From Mercurialis annua (Eukaryota; Streptophyta; Magnoliopsida; Malpighiales; Euphorbiaceae), in the NCBI RefSeq assembly GCF_937616625.2, contig NC_065570.1, positions 816,001-880,000 on the forward strand: a stretch of DNA of 64,000 nt, read 5' to 3'. The notes beneath the pieces are model-generated. The model worked only from the letters and a program-made list of their open reading frames with translations. It did no database searches and was not told the origin of the DNA. This document shows positions 25,027-36,900 of the stretch, piece after piece; within the stretch, counting starts at the first letter, position 1; every line of letters starts with the position of its first letter. The position numbers and the translations under genes were made by a program.

Positions 25027-26139
25027 TTAGACTAATGCATTAGCACCAGCAACAATCTCCAATATCTCTCCGGTGATCTTTGCCTGACGCCGCCTATTGT
25101 AAACCATCGAAAGATCCTTCTTCAATTCCGAGGCGTTATCGGATGCATTGCTCATAGCACTCATCCTAGCAGCAAGCTCACTGGCTAATGCTTCCTGCAA
25201 TGCCTTCAAAATTTGACTGTTCAAATATAAAGGTAACAAGGCATCAAGAATCTGAACTGGATCCTGCTCGAACTGCAAGATCGGTGAGAAATCTACGGTT
25301 TGAGTCCTGACCATATCTCTTTCAACAGTCAACTTCCCTTCTTTTGTTGTCAGCCTGAAAAACTCATCTTCTGCAGCATCAACACAATTTCCATTAATGT
25401 CACAGATTTCTCCCTTGGGCGAAAGTGGAAGCAGCGTGTGTATCACGGGATCGGACTTAACCAGCGACACGAATTTTGTGTACAGAAGCTCGACTTTATC
25501 GACTTCTTCACTGACGAAAAGAGAAAAAACATCATCTGCGATTTCCTGAGCCTCTTTGGCTGTAGGAATATTAACACCTTCAATGAACCTATCAACCGGA
25601 ATATAAGGCCGTCTTTTAAAATACGAGTTACCCTTTTTTCCAACACTAATCACAGTAAAATCAACTCCAAGATCTTTCAATTGTGCAATTCTAGCTTCAG
25701 CTTTCTTGATAAGTAAATTGTTATAACCTCCACAGAGACCTCTGTTACCAGTAATAACAACTAAACCAACTTTCTTGACAGGCCTATTTTTTGTAAGAGG
25801 AGCATCGATATCCTCAGTTTGCAACTGTTCATTAATGTTATACAAAACCTCAACTAGAGTTTCGGAGAAAGGCCTACCGTTCACGACAGCTTCTTGTGCT
25901 CTCCTCACTTTAGCAGCAGCAACAAGCTTCATGGCCTCAGTGATCTTCTGTGTGTTCTTCACCGAATCTATCCGAGTCCGAAGGTCACGGAGACTAGCGC
26001 ACTGAATGGTGGGGACAGAAGAGGATCTTGAAGGGTTGCTGCTGGTTGAACCGTGAGAAGGAAGCTGGAAAGGGTTGAGAGAAGATCGAAAAGACAGCGA
26101 GGAGGTGTCAGACCACATTGTCAGATTTGAGCAAGACAT
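25027..26139 (-). CDS. ATPC: ATP synthase gamma subunit, chloroplastic
   Basis: Central rotor-shaft subunit of the thylakoid CF1-CFo ATP synthase, coupling proton flow to ATP synthesis and carrying the light-dependent thiol switch. Intronless, 370 residues. Residues 1-47 are a Ser-rich transit peptide and the mature start is about CASLRDLRTRIDSVKNTQKI. The conserved N-terminal helix has ITEAMKLVAAAKVRRAQ, and VITGNRGLCGGYN sits near residue 128. The plant-specific redox insert holds the two regulatory cysteines at 246 and 252 (EICDINGNC), followed by the acidic DAAEDEF segment; thioredoxin-f reduces this pair in the light (family knowledge). The C-terminal helix ends RRQAKITGEILEIVAGANAL. The length is normal and all key residues are present. 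It is an intact nuclear copy. Confidence 0.97.
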   Translation of the reverse strand: MSCSNLTMWSDTSSLSFRSSLNPFQLPSHGSTSSNPSRSSSVPTIQCASLRDLRTRIDSVKNTQKITEAMKLVAAAKVRRAQEAVVNGRPFSETLVEVLYNINEQLQTEDIDAPLTKNRPVKKVGLVVITGNRGLCGGYNNLLIKKAEARIAQLKDLGVDFTVISVGKKGNSYFKRRPYIPVDRFIEGVNIPTAKEAQEIADDVFSLFVSEEVDKVELLYTKFVSLVKSDPVIHTLLPLSPKGEICDINGNCVDAAEDEFFRLTTKEGKLTVERDMVRTQTVDFSPILQFEQDPVQILDALLPLYLNSQILKALQEALASELAARMSAMSNASDNASELKKDLSMVYNRRRQAKITGEILEIVAGANALV

Positions 26140-27241
26140 TTCTTGGTAATGAAGTTTCAGCAGCTCTGGCCAGAGATCAAAAGGGTAGAATTAGAGAGAG
26201 TTCTGGCTATCTGGATTTTAGCCTATGCAACTATTTTTGTGAATGTCTTATCTTTTTTTCTGTGTATGGCCAATGGGGTATGGATGAAAATAGAGAGCAA
26301 ATGAGTGGAGGGAAAAGGAGGGTGTGGATGAGGTTTTGAGATAAGGATTTTGACCGTTTGAGATTGCTTCAGACATAAATTTCATGCATTATTGTACATT
26401 ATAATCTGACGTGGCAAGATTTCAGTGGGGGTATAGCATCTCTGATTACCTGATATTTTCCACAGAATTTAGAGGTATATGCGGCTATGCGGCTAAGATA
26501 CTTTTCTTGGAAATAAAAGTAAACTAGTTAATGTGTCATATAGGGGTTTGGTAAAAATTGAGCTGGATTGTAATATCGAAACGAACCGAATTTGAAATTG
26601 TAATTACGCTTCCGTTATTTAATGAATATGGTTTGATTCAGTTTGTATTTGTATGAAAGTTCAGTGTCCGGTTTTATTTTCGGTTTGGGCGTTTTGAAGA
26701 CCGAAATAGCCAAAAAAAACGGAGCATAAAAATAAAAAAATATTTATTTAGAAAATTATTATAAATACATATATTTATACTTTTTTTAGTCTAATTCATT
26801 AATTATAGTTGACACATAAATTAATAAAAATACAAAACATATATGAAAAATCATTAGACAATAATTTTTTGATGTTTAAATTAATTATAAAATCAAAAAA
26901 AAAAAGTTTTGGTTTTTAACCAAACCGGACCGATTTTTTCGGTTCAGTTTGATGTAAGCTGAACTTATAGTTTGGTTCAGTTCGGTTTGAAAATTTAATA
27001 AACTTCGATTTGTCGGTTTCAGCTGAATCCAAACCAAACCGACCGATGCACAATGCTAGTTTCATATCAGTGAAAGTTAAAAACCAAAACCAGTAGATCT
27101 TTCTTTCATAATCTGTATTTCTTTGAAAATTGTAAGCGCATATTCAATGAGGAAAATGAAAACACCTGATTTAGCCTTCCAACTTTAGAGGAGTATTGTT
27201 TACAGACAATCCGCAGTAGAAGCTCATTCCGCAGCATTAAT
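26140..27241. other. Spacer between ATP synthase gamma and PPR genes
   Basis: 26140-26400 should hold the leader and promoter of the ATP synthase gene. 26560-27050 is rich in CGGTTTGGTT/AACCAAACCG words, probably the remains of a hairpin-forming repeat; no clear ends or target duplication. The 3' end of the PPR transcript lies in about 27100-27241. Confidence 0.4.
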
Positions 27242-29203
27242 CTAGGCTTCCATGCTCTTTTCTTGAAGAAGTGGACTAACTATGGCCTGGTATGTCTGTT
27301 TATCAGGTACCACTCCCTTGAGGATCATATAGTCATGCAATTCAATCACTTCTTCAGGACTGCACATCTTGCTGAAGCTGGTAATAAGAATTGTGTATGT
27401 TACATTATCAGGAATCAAATCATGAAGGATCATCATCTGCATTAGTTCCTTTGCTTGTTGAACTTGACCGAGCTTGCACAAAGCGTTAATCAATATGTTG
27501 TATGTAACATTACTTGCCAACATTCCTGCATTTTTCATTTCTAAAAACAACGAAAATGCTCGATCAATCTTGCCGCTGCTGCAATACCCGTTTATTATGG
27601 TATTATAGGTTATGACATCAAATAGGCCAATGCTCCTCAATTCATCCATCAGAAGTCTTGCTGGGTTCAGTGAGCCTTCTTTGCAAAAACCATTTATAAC
27701 AGTATTGTAGATCAACAGATTGGGTTTCTCCCTTGCCTTCATCATTCCCTCATAGAGCTCGAGAGCATTTTCGACGTTGCCCTCCTGACAGTGCCTATTA
27801 ATCAAAGTACCATATGTAACAATATCAGGAACCAAGCCACAAACATACATATTAGCCAGCAGTTGCTTAGCTCCTGCTAAATTATTGCTTCTACATAAGT
27901 AATTAATAAGAATATTGTGTGAAAATACATCTCTAACAATGTTCAAATCAAGAATTTTCTTGTGAAAGTTAAAAGCTTTATGTATATAACCATTTCTGCA
28001 GAGACCGTCTATGACAGAAGAATATGTGACTTGATCTGGACATATCTGCTTATCAATCATGTCCGATAACATGAACAAAGCTCCTTCCACATCTCCTTCC
28101 TTCAAAAGCCAATGAATAATTGAATTATATACAAAAGTATTCGGTAGCACTCCCTTCTTTACCATTTCAGCACATAACCTGAAGGCCTCCTCTAAGCTCC
28201 CCACTCGTGAATAACCGTCGATCAGAGTTCCATAGGTCCTCACATTCAGTTCAATTTCTTTCTCCAACATTTCATTTTTGAGCTCTTCAGCCAAAACAAC
28301 ATTACCAAGTTTGCAAAAACCATTGAGAAGACTATTATAGCTCACGGAGTCGGGTTTCACAGAGCACCCCGACATGACTTCCATCTTGCTAACAAGCTTC
28401 TGAGCAATATTCATGGCACCCATCTTGGAAGCACCGTCTACAATCATGTTAAACCCAACAACATTAGGCCAAATACCCTGCTTCAAGGATTTATAGATTA
28501 TCGACACTGCTTCTAATAGTTTACATTCCTTACAAAGAGCATAAATGATCAAGTTGTAAGTATTAACATTCTCCATATATCCATAAGAAATCATTTCCTT
28601 ATACATTTTCCAAAACCAATCAACACAATTCAACTTCAATAGATGACTCAAAAAGTTATTCCAAGCATGAACTGTAACCCAAAAACCATGCACCTGCAAC
28701 CTCTTGATAACCTCATATGCACTCCCAGTATCCCCGATTCGAGTACAAGCTCGAACCAAAGCATCAAAAACAGCCGGACTCGAATCACACATTCCATAAC
28801 TATCAATCAATGCATCTAAAACCTCCAAAGGAGAGCTACCATTTACAGTCATCAAATTCCCCATAACAACCATGGCATCATCGTATCGTTTCGAATTGAC
28901 AAGCACATGAATTACAGTACAAGAAGACTCTAGCGAATGCAAAACACTCCTTTTTTCTAAGACCCAGTTGTGAAACTCTAAAGCTAACTGGGGTGAGTTT
29001 TGGAACTTGCAGATTACATGACTCACTAAAGAACAAGTCATATTGGGTAACATTTTCTCCAAGATGCTCCATTTTTTCTGTTTAAGATTAACACAAACTG
29101 ACTTAAGAACAATATCTTCAGTGTTAGGGTTCAAGAAAATTGGACCCAAGTGAATACAACGGTTAAAGACAGTTCTTTTAAATACCCAGAGGGATAAAAA
29201 CAT
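27242..29203 (-). CDS. P-class pentatricopeptide repeat protein, probably mitochondrial
   Basis: Organelle RNA-binding protein; P-class PPR proteins stabilise, cleave or help translate particular transcripts. Intronless, 653 residues. From about residue 160 to the end there is an unbroken run of some 13-14 PPR units of 35 residues, recognisable by motifs such as VNTYNLIIYALCKECKLLEA, VSYNSLLNGFCKLGNVVLAE and VTYNILINALCKLGQVQQAK. There are no E, DYW or SMR domains. The N-terminus (MFLSLWVFKRTVFNRCIHLG) is basic, hydroxylated and lacks acidic residues, which fits a mitochondrial presequence. The overall layout recalls Arabidopsis At1g11710, but that link is from memory and not aligned. The target RNA cannot be given; it could be predicted from residues 5 and 35 of each repeat. 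Confidence 0.92.
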   Translation of the reverse strand: MFLSLWVFKRTVFNRCIHLGPIFLNPNTEDIVLKSVCVNLKQKKWSILEKMLPNMTCSLVSHVICKFQNSPQLALEFHNWVLEKRSVLHSLESSCTVIHVLVNSKRYDDAMVVMGNLMTVNGSSPLEVLDALIDSYGMCDSSPAVFDALVRACTRIGDTGSAYEVIKRLQVHGFWVTVHAWNNFLSHLLKLNCVDWFWKMYKEMISYGYMENVNTYNLIIYALCKECKLLEAVSIIYKSLKQGIWPNVVGFNMIVDGASKMGAMNIAQKLVSKMEVMSGCSVKPDSVSYNSLLNGFCKLGNVVLAEELKNEMLEKEIELNVRTYGTLIDGYSRVGSLEEAFRLCAEMVKKGVLPNTFVYNSIIHWLLKEGDVEGALFMLSDMIDKQICPDQVTYSSVIDGLCRNGYIHKAFNFHKKILDLNIVRDVFSHNILINYLCRSNNLAGAKQLLANMYVCGLVPDIVTYGTLINRHCQEGNVENALELYEGMMKAREKPNLLIYNTVINGFCKEGSLNPARLLMDELRSIGLFDVITYNTIINGYCSSGKIDRAFSLFLEMKNAGMLASNVTYNILINALCKLGQVQQAKELMQMMILHDLIPDNVTYTILITSFSKMCSPEEVIELHDYMILKGVVPDKQTYQAIVSPLLQEKSMEA

Positions 29204-29892
29204 AGATAATAAAAATTCAATTCAAGAACAGTTTAAAGTTCTTGCCTTTTTCTTGCTGAGAGTAGTGTATTTCTAGTGGGATTTTAGTAACGGCAACTGT
29301 TGTCTGTGGCATGTCTTAATTTTTGTTTCCACGAGGACATTAAAGCTGAGAAAGAGTTGTCTTTAACAAAACTGAAATGGAAAGGCTTAAGGCACATTTG
29401 GTCTCTGTACTATTGTATTTTTAACGATTGAGTCCCTCTAATGCATTGTCCTTACACTTCCTTTCCGTCCATTTTCGTTCATGCAAATACATTAAGTTCA
29501 TCTCTAATGGAAATAAACGGAAACGGATTGAACAACTCAATATATTTGCAGCTAATAGAATAGGGATCCAATGTGGACGTTTTTAAGTAGGAAACTCAAT
29601 CATTAGAAGTGTTATTGGACCAAATTTTGGCGTTAGCATTAGACTTTAATAGGTTTATGATCCGATAGCTCTTTTGTTTGGGAGCATTTTATGATTGCAC
29701 GGGTTGGGAAAAGATTTCTATTTGATATAATTACTTGAGCCGAGAGTAAATGACTCATATATATGTTATGCCAATTGAAAATTGCTGGAAGCACCACTAA
29801 TTCATTTACTAACTGTTTAGTACTGAAGTGACAATTTTATATTTATATATATTATGTTTACTTTATTATTTTATCAGTAATCATAAAATAAA
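29204..29892. other. Spacer upstream of the PPR gene, with a possible MITE
   Basis: Holds the PPR promoter and leader (about 29204-29380). A possible decayed Mutator-like MITE lies at about 29385-29637: ATTTGGTC...TAACGATTGAGTCCC at left, with an inverted counterpart ATTTGGTCC...TAATGATTGAGTTTCC at right. No target duplication was seen. Confidence 0.4.
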
Positions 29893-30396
29893 GGCCTAAT
29901 GTCTTAAAACCCCCCGACCTTTTAGCCCCTTTTCAATCATACCCTGACGTTGAAAATTTGTCAATTTTACCCTATTTTGCATTTTTGTGTTTCAATTGTA
30001 CCCTGGAAAATTAAATTAACGTCTTTTGCGTTTGGAAATTTGTTTAAAACATTCTCCATGTCTCGCATATATTAATTGTATATTTTTAAAATTTATTTAA
30101 ATTTAGTTAAATTAATTAAGAATTTAAATTAGTGTTAATTTGATTAAGGTTTTTAGTTAGTTTTTAAAAATAAAGGACTTATTTGTACTTTTTTGAATAA
30201 AAAAGAATTTAATTTCATGTTTTGACTTAATTAATTGAATGATTTCATCATTTAAGTAAAAATATTAACAAAAATTAAAATATTGGGGTATAAGTGAAAA
30301 CGGAAAATTCAAAAGTGGGTAAAATTGACAAATTTTCAACGTCGGGGTGGAATTGAAAAAAAGTTTAAAGGTGAGGGGTTTTTGAGTGATTAGGCC
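29893..30396. mobile_element. Mutator-like MITE, 504 bp
   Basis: Starts GGCCTAATGTCTTAAAACCC and ends with the approximate inverse (GGGGTTTTTGAGTGATTAGGCC). The arms hold the inverted pair ACGTTGAAAATTTGTCAATT / AATTGACAAATTTTCAACGT. A perfect 9-bp target duplication TAAAATAAA lies at 29884-29892 and 30397-30405. It is non-coding. The arms extend roughly 110 bases; the centre is AT-rich and unrelated to the element at 23467. Confidence 0.85.
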
Positions 30397-30948
30397 TAAA
30401 ATAAACTATAGTTTCGTGTATTTTATATATAAATGACAATTTTAACTTTAATAATTTAAACTATAGACTTAAGAATTTTTTACAATTTATAATGACGAAT
30501 GATTTTTTGATAAAACAATATTGATATAAACGTTCCGTAATATTTACAGGATGCTTTAACAGCATAATACAAAGCAAATGAGAATCAAAAAAAAGTTGCA
30601 GACTCCTGTTTTCTTTTTTTTCATTGTATCAATCTGCACTGCATTTCTCATTATATACTTTTACAGTTATGACTGTCCTCCCAAATTGGGAATAACAAAA
30701 TCTACAATCAAAAAAGTTATTTATACATAAATACATGCCACTAATAACCTATTCACACTAAATCAGGACAACAAGAACTAAGAAAACAAAAATTCTGTCT
30801 CCTGATATCTTCGAGGGGGCATGGATCATCATTCTGCGGCAGCAAATTTCTCCACCCCTACAATGTCATTTGTTAATTGGACCGATCACATCCCAGCAAA
30901 ACAATATAACTTAATTCCAACTATTTCTGATTACTAAAGAAGCAGCAA
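30397..30948. other. Spacer downstream of the GON4L-like gene
   Basis: AT-rich. The 3' untranslated region of the GON4L-like gene most likely covers about 30590-30948. Nothing else recognised. Confidence 0.4.
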
Positions 30949-33900
30949 TCAACCAATCTTGTCTAGTTCACAGCTGAAATTTTCATTTTTCCTTGCTGTG
31001 ATCAAGTCTGTATTTGCTCGACCAACACGCTTTCTAGGTTTTTTCAATGTCGAAACAGCAAGAAATCCAAGGCTAAGCTGTTGTGCCATGTCCGCAACAT
31101 CTTTCTCCGTTGCAACTTTTATTTTGCTCGGTGTCGTCTTCTTGCAGGATCTGTTTGGACGACACGCAGTTAGTTTTTTGGCAGCAGGAGAAACAGTGAG
31201 TGTACATTCTTCATGCTTCGCCTTCATGCTTGGAGGATCAATAGATGCACATGAATCTAAAGTTAACCAAGAGCTATTTGTAGCATCCTTTCCAAGGCTT
31301 GTCAGATTCAACTTTGAGAAAGAACTATCCTCCATTTGGTGAACGGGACTTGTAACTCCTCCAGTTTCAAAACTCGGGAACTCCTGTCGCAAAATAAAAG
31401 GAAATTAGATACAATGTCAAAAAAAAAGGCATGCATATACTTTTGACAAACACTATCCTATCCACCAGAAAAACTCTAGAAATGTTTACCGGAACTTCAA
31501 ACCCAAAACATCATCGCACAAACAACATTCAACCAAAAAGGAAATGTAATAATGCCTACCGCCATACTATACTAACAAAACAACAAAGCACGGCTGCAAG
31601 ACAAATGACAGCTTAGTGACGAAAAAATAGGAAGGAAAGATAGGGATAAATGTCTTTTCGCATGATAGTTCTCAAGCTCAATATTTAAAATTTATATGTA
31701 CATGAAGTGGGACATAGAAGAAGCAGATAGTGCAAAGATTGGTATGGCTGACTGCCGAGGTAACAATATTCACCTCTATTCAGTTGCATGAATGGGGAGA
31801 GAATCATATATAGAGAAAATCTGTGAGAAAGTGAATCCCCATGAAATACACAGAGTTAAGTTTCACTATGAACAGCATAATCATATATAAGTATAACATA
31901 TACCATTAAGCATAAGAAGTGCCATCAGTAAGCTAAAAACCATGTGTCTTTCAGCACTCAAATGTAGCTAACAGCTAATGAAAGAGAGCAAAGTCACCTT
32001 ATGTTGCTCTTCGGCTGGTGATGCACAGCTCAATGACTCCTCTGCATCAGAATCAGCCATCTCCTCACACTCAAACTCTACATGTTCTTCAGTTTCTTCA
32101 TCTGAGTCGCTCAACTCTTCCTGCTCCATCACAATCTCTGGGAGAGACTGGTCTTCTAAGTTATCATTAATTCTAGGGGCAGCTGATACATCAACACCTA
32201 AATTCAGGTTGCTCTGCACCGTGGGGCAATTACTTTTGCGCTTTTCAATTGTCTTTCCAGAATTCACTGCACTATTTGATAAGTTCAATTGGTTATTTGC
32301 ACCAACATCTCCACTTCCTCTAATTTTCTCCGTAGTGGACATAGAAAGATGAATTTCCAAGTCCAGTTCATTAATTTTCTCAATAGGACAAGAGGGTTTG
32401 GTACCAGTAGCAGATGGGCCAATATGGACTGGTGATTTAGTCTGAACTGCTACTAAAGGATTCTGAAATTGAGCAGATTTGCTTCCCAAACAAACATATT
32501 GGCGCTCATTGGAGCATGGAGAGGCCGATTCACTATTTTCTTCTTCTGTTCTTTGCAGAAGGGGATGAAAGTCAATGCCTCTTGATGCTGAGGCGGAGTC
32601 CTTTGTCTTAGAATATTTAATTAAACAATCAACACTTTGATTTGCTGGCTGTGGACTATGAAAGAGACCCAGATTCAATTGCGGCTGATTTGCTGAAAAG
32701 AAAGTAAACGAAGTAGATGCTCCAGTGCTACAGCTCAGCGGATAATATGACAAGCGCCCATCTTCAGAAGACTGGAACAGTAAGGGATGCATCTGAAGAT
32801 CTGATTCATTGCCTCTCTCTTCAGCACCATGAGTCGCAGACTCTTCTGGATGTGAATTTGTGAGCTCTTCTGGACATGAGTTTGTGATCTTACCTCCCAC
32901 CTGATTGCCTTTATCCCTTTCAGTTGTTGCCAAATTGGTGATTCTCAAATTTGCATTTAGTGGAGCCCTATGAACTATATTATCCTTTCCAGCATCTTTA
33001 GTAATACCTCCTAGCGCATGTTGCTTTATAGGCACTCCACACTCATTGCTTTTCAGAGCTGCCTGAGAAATTATACGGACCGTCGCTGGAAGATTTACAG
33101 GGGGCAGGTCTGGTGCTAACTTCACCAAGTGTGCGCCCTCAGTTCTACGTGTCCAGTATGGCCACATAAATAACTGAGATTTAACAGCACTCTGTGTTCT
33201 ATCAAAAACTTGATGGTTCAGTTGCATTGAATTAGGAGGACAATGCCTAACATTTGTATAGTTCGGCATACTATGAGGATATTGATAGTAGTGGGCATGT
33301 GCAAAACCATGCATATCAACAAAGTGAGATTGATTTCTAATGTGACTACCCTCTCTTGAAAGTGCACCAGGTGGAAGATTTTTATCCCGAAGGTTTGAGC
33401 AGAGACGTTCAGAGGATGTGAGGTTTGGAGCATCTGGTCTCCAATCTGCTAAAAATGCCTGATGGACATAAGCTTCATTTGGATTATCAACATAATCATC
33501 TCCACTATTGTTCTCTCCTCCAGTAGGATGAATCCGATTGTCCTGCAGCCAGTTAAAGAGCTTGACATAGTTAAAATACACAAGTTATTAAAAATGGCTT
33601 CCAAGTTATCATAACATGCGGTTTGATGTTAAACAAGAGAAATATGTTGTATGGCAAAACATAATTATGGGCCATAACTCATCTTAGTCAATACTTGTGC
33701 CAGATTTTGTTAATTGATCATTTACACACAAAAAATCTTATGTTCCACACAACATTACCTACTTCAACATTCTTTTTGACTAATCTATCACACTTTGAAC
33801 CAAAGAATTTTATAACCCAAAATAAAACCTATAACAAGCCAAGCATAGGCCAGCTAATCCACAACCCAATCCCGTATTTAATGTTTAAGGAGAGAGGCTT

Positions 33901-36900
33901 CAGACAGTTTTTGCATTTTGAAAAGCCATTAGGCAGTCACAACACAGTTTGATCCGCAAAACTATTATTTAAGAATCAAGATGCTAAGATGTGAAAATTA
34001 TGGATGATAACAAACCTCCTTGCCAGACACTTGATGCCAGTTTGCCAAATTTGCTGTTTTGCACCTTCGCCTGTTTGATTCATATACACGTCGTTTTTCC
34101 TTTTTAGCAGCATCTGATTTGTATGACCTCTGAGTTCCAATGGCAACCCGCCACTGTCGAGGAAGTAAGGATGGATCCCTATGTGGGACAATGAATCTCC
34201 ATACTGATGTCCAATCATGTTTGAAAGCCCTGAGTCCCTGGAGTAAATCATTAAAAACTGAGAGCTAATTCTGCTAATTGAGAGGTTGAGTGGTTAGGTG
34301 CAAGGGAGAGAAAAAGAGGGTCCTGCATAATATTACCTCCTGAATGCATTCTACCTCTTCTGAAGTCAGTGGAGAGGTTTTCATCTTCCGAACTGCCTAC
34401 ACAAATTAGCAAGAAACTGAGCCAATATGAAACCCATAGTTATCTCACACAGAAAGCTTCTAAATAGCCTAGTTGGTTGAATTGAGACGTTTTCATCCTT
34501 TAAACTGCCTACAGAAATTAACAAGAAACTGAACCAGCATGAATAAATCCCATAATTATCACAAAGAGAGCTTCAAATTGGCCTAATTGATTCTGTCAAC
34601 TGATTAACTTGGTAGCAGCAATCAAAAACATCTTTGAAAACCTATAATCCAAAACTTACAAGAACACCGTACCTTTCAGTCACATAAGTATGATAAACTA
34701 GAGTTGTTTTTAAGGCAGTTACGTATATCAAATGTGAGTCCAACACATTGCTGCCATGTCATGTTCTGTTTAGATTATCTTCAGCATAATATAAAGAAAG
34801 CAAGAGAGAGAGAGAGAAAGCATAGCCTATAACATCAGAAACAGAAAGGAAGACAAAAGGCATACTTCCAACAGGAAAATATACAGTAAGGAATTAGGCC
34901 TTAGTTTCAATTTATACCTTGATGGGATTTTCAGGTGCTTTTGATGAGCACCGATTTTTCTGCCGAACAAATATCTGTAACGCAAAGCAAATGTCGCTTA
35001 AGTATGAGTTTCGCACTGAATTTTTTAACCACCAAAACACAGTAAAGAGATACAGCAGTCACAGACCAATTCTATGCATACGGGAAAACAAAAGACATAA
35101 TTATTTATATACATTTTGACATTTAGAACCACGATGGTTGCAGAATCAAGACATCTAACGATCAAACTAAACATAGATACCTGGATTTTAAAGCCAAAAA
35201 AGTTCAAAGACAAAAGGCTTGTAATGAAGAACATTGTACTTATCTTACTATTACTGGTCAAACATATGGTACCTTTATTCATCGTAGAAAGTACATAACA
35301 GCAGGCATGTGTACACATTGGCAACCTTAAATTTTACTCCCTCCGTCCCAATAGAGTTGTCCACTTTGCCTTTATCACACAGTTTAAGAAAAGCAATTAT
35401 TGTTTATGGATTTTGTAAAAAAATTCTTACTTTTCTTATTATACCCCTATTTAATATAGGGTCCACTTGCAATTTACTTTCAATTTACTCATTAGTGGAT
35501 TTTAAATAAGGGTAATATAAAAAAGTTGAGTGTAAAAGTTAATTACTTTTTGAAAGTGGACAAGAGTTTTGGGACAAAATAATTTCTCAAAGTGGACAAC
35601 TCTATTGGGACGGAGGGAGTAATACATAACAAGATCACCTGAAGCTAAGGTATTTGCAAAATAGAATCTTTGACATTTAGAACCACGATGGTTGCAGAAT
35701 CAAGACATCTAATGATCAAACTAAACATAGATAACCTGGATTTTGAAGCCAAAAAAGTTTAAAGACAAAAGGCTTGTAATGAAGAACATTGTACTTAACT
35801 TACTATTACTGGTCAAACATATGGTACCTTTATTCATCGTAGAAAGTACATGACAACAGGCATGTGTATACATTGGCAACCTTATATTTTAATTCATAAC
35901 AAGATCACCTAAAGCTAACGTATGTGCAATATAGAACCTCCAAAATTAACTACCTGATGCTTAGATTTGCATGGAAGAAAACGCTGTTGAATTGCCTTCC
36001 AATCTGTATTATACTCCATCATCCCCAAAGCTAATAATCTGCATTTGGACGTCGTATAACATTATTAATTATGACTAAAGAACACTATTGACTGACGATA
36101 CATATAAAAACATGATATGAGGAAAATGATCAATTAAGCCCATTGCATAAAAGCCTATTGAAAACAATTACTTAACACCAATCAGACTGAATGCATTTAT
36201 TGAGATTTTACTTCTCTTAGAATCCTATCCATCACTTAATGATGTTTACGCTATCAAATTCTTCACTCTTTGTGGAAAGTTGAAGCCGGTCAGCAATAGA
36301 ATCTGAAAAGAATGATGCTGAATAGTTCATTTATCCAAAATCCATGTTGTTTCTTCTCAAAATGTGAAAAAATATGAAAGTTAACGGGCCTCAAGACAAA
36401 AATAATGGAGCAGCCAAAATAAGAGACAGGTAGTAACCAGTAACCACCAGTTCATGACTTAGGCAGATTGGTGTTCAACATGTCATTTACATTTTTTTTA
36501 ATTCTTTAGTCAACAATCAAACAACTAATTAGAATTTCATAATTAAATTGTTAAAATAGTTAATGACATAGGAATGAAGAAAGCATGCTACTCACTCATC
36601 TTCAGAATCAGTAAAAAGGACTCTATTGGCAACAGCAGCAGGGGGTAGCTTATGAGGAAATAGTGCTGGATTAAATAGAGGACGAAACCTCTGTGCTAAC
36701 TTGCTAATATCTTTAGGGACTAAAGCAATCGATTGCTTCTTCACCTTCTCAACAATAGAAGCAGCCAATGTCTTTTTAGGTGGTTGTCGACCAGATGTAG
36801 ATGGTACTGCACAGACAGCAAGGGCCAAGTTTCCATTCGAAACTTCACCAGTTTCCTCAGCGACTGATGGAAAATGAGGAAGATGAAAAAGTGATTCCCT

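Noticed and set aside
25300..25716. 138-residue plus-strand open frame
   Set aside because: Antisense to the ATP synthase gamma coding region; no family resemblance.
29385..29637. A third Mutator-like MITE
   Set aside because: Some inverted similarity is visible, but the ends are poorly matched and no target duplication was found, so it is mentioned only inside the spacer entry.
30959..31342. 127-residue plus-strand open frame
   Set aside because: Antisense shadow of the last exon of the GON4L-like gene; no independent signal.
35309..35509. Open frame sharing a peptide with another at 60671-60904
   Set aside because: Both lie in copies of the same Stowaway MITE; the shared peptide reflects the element, not a gene.
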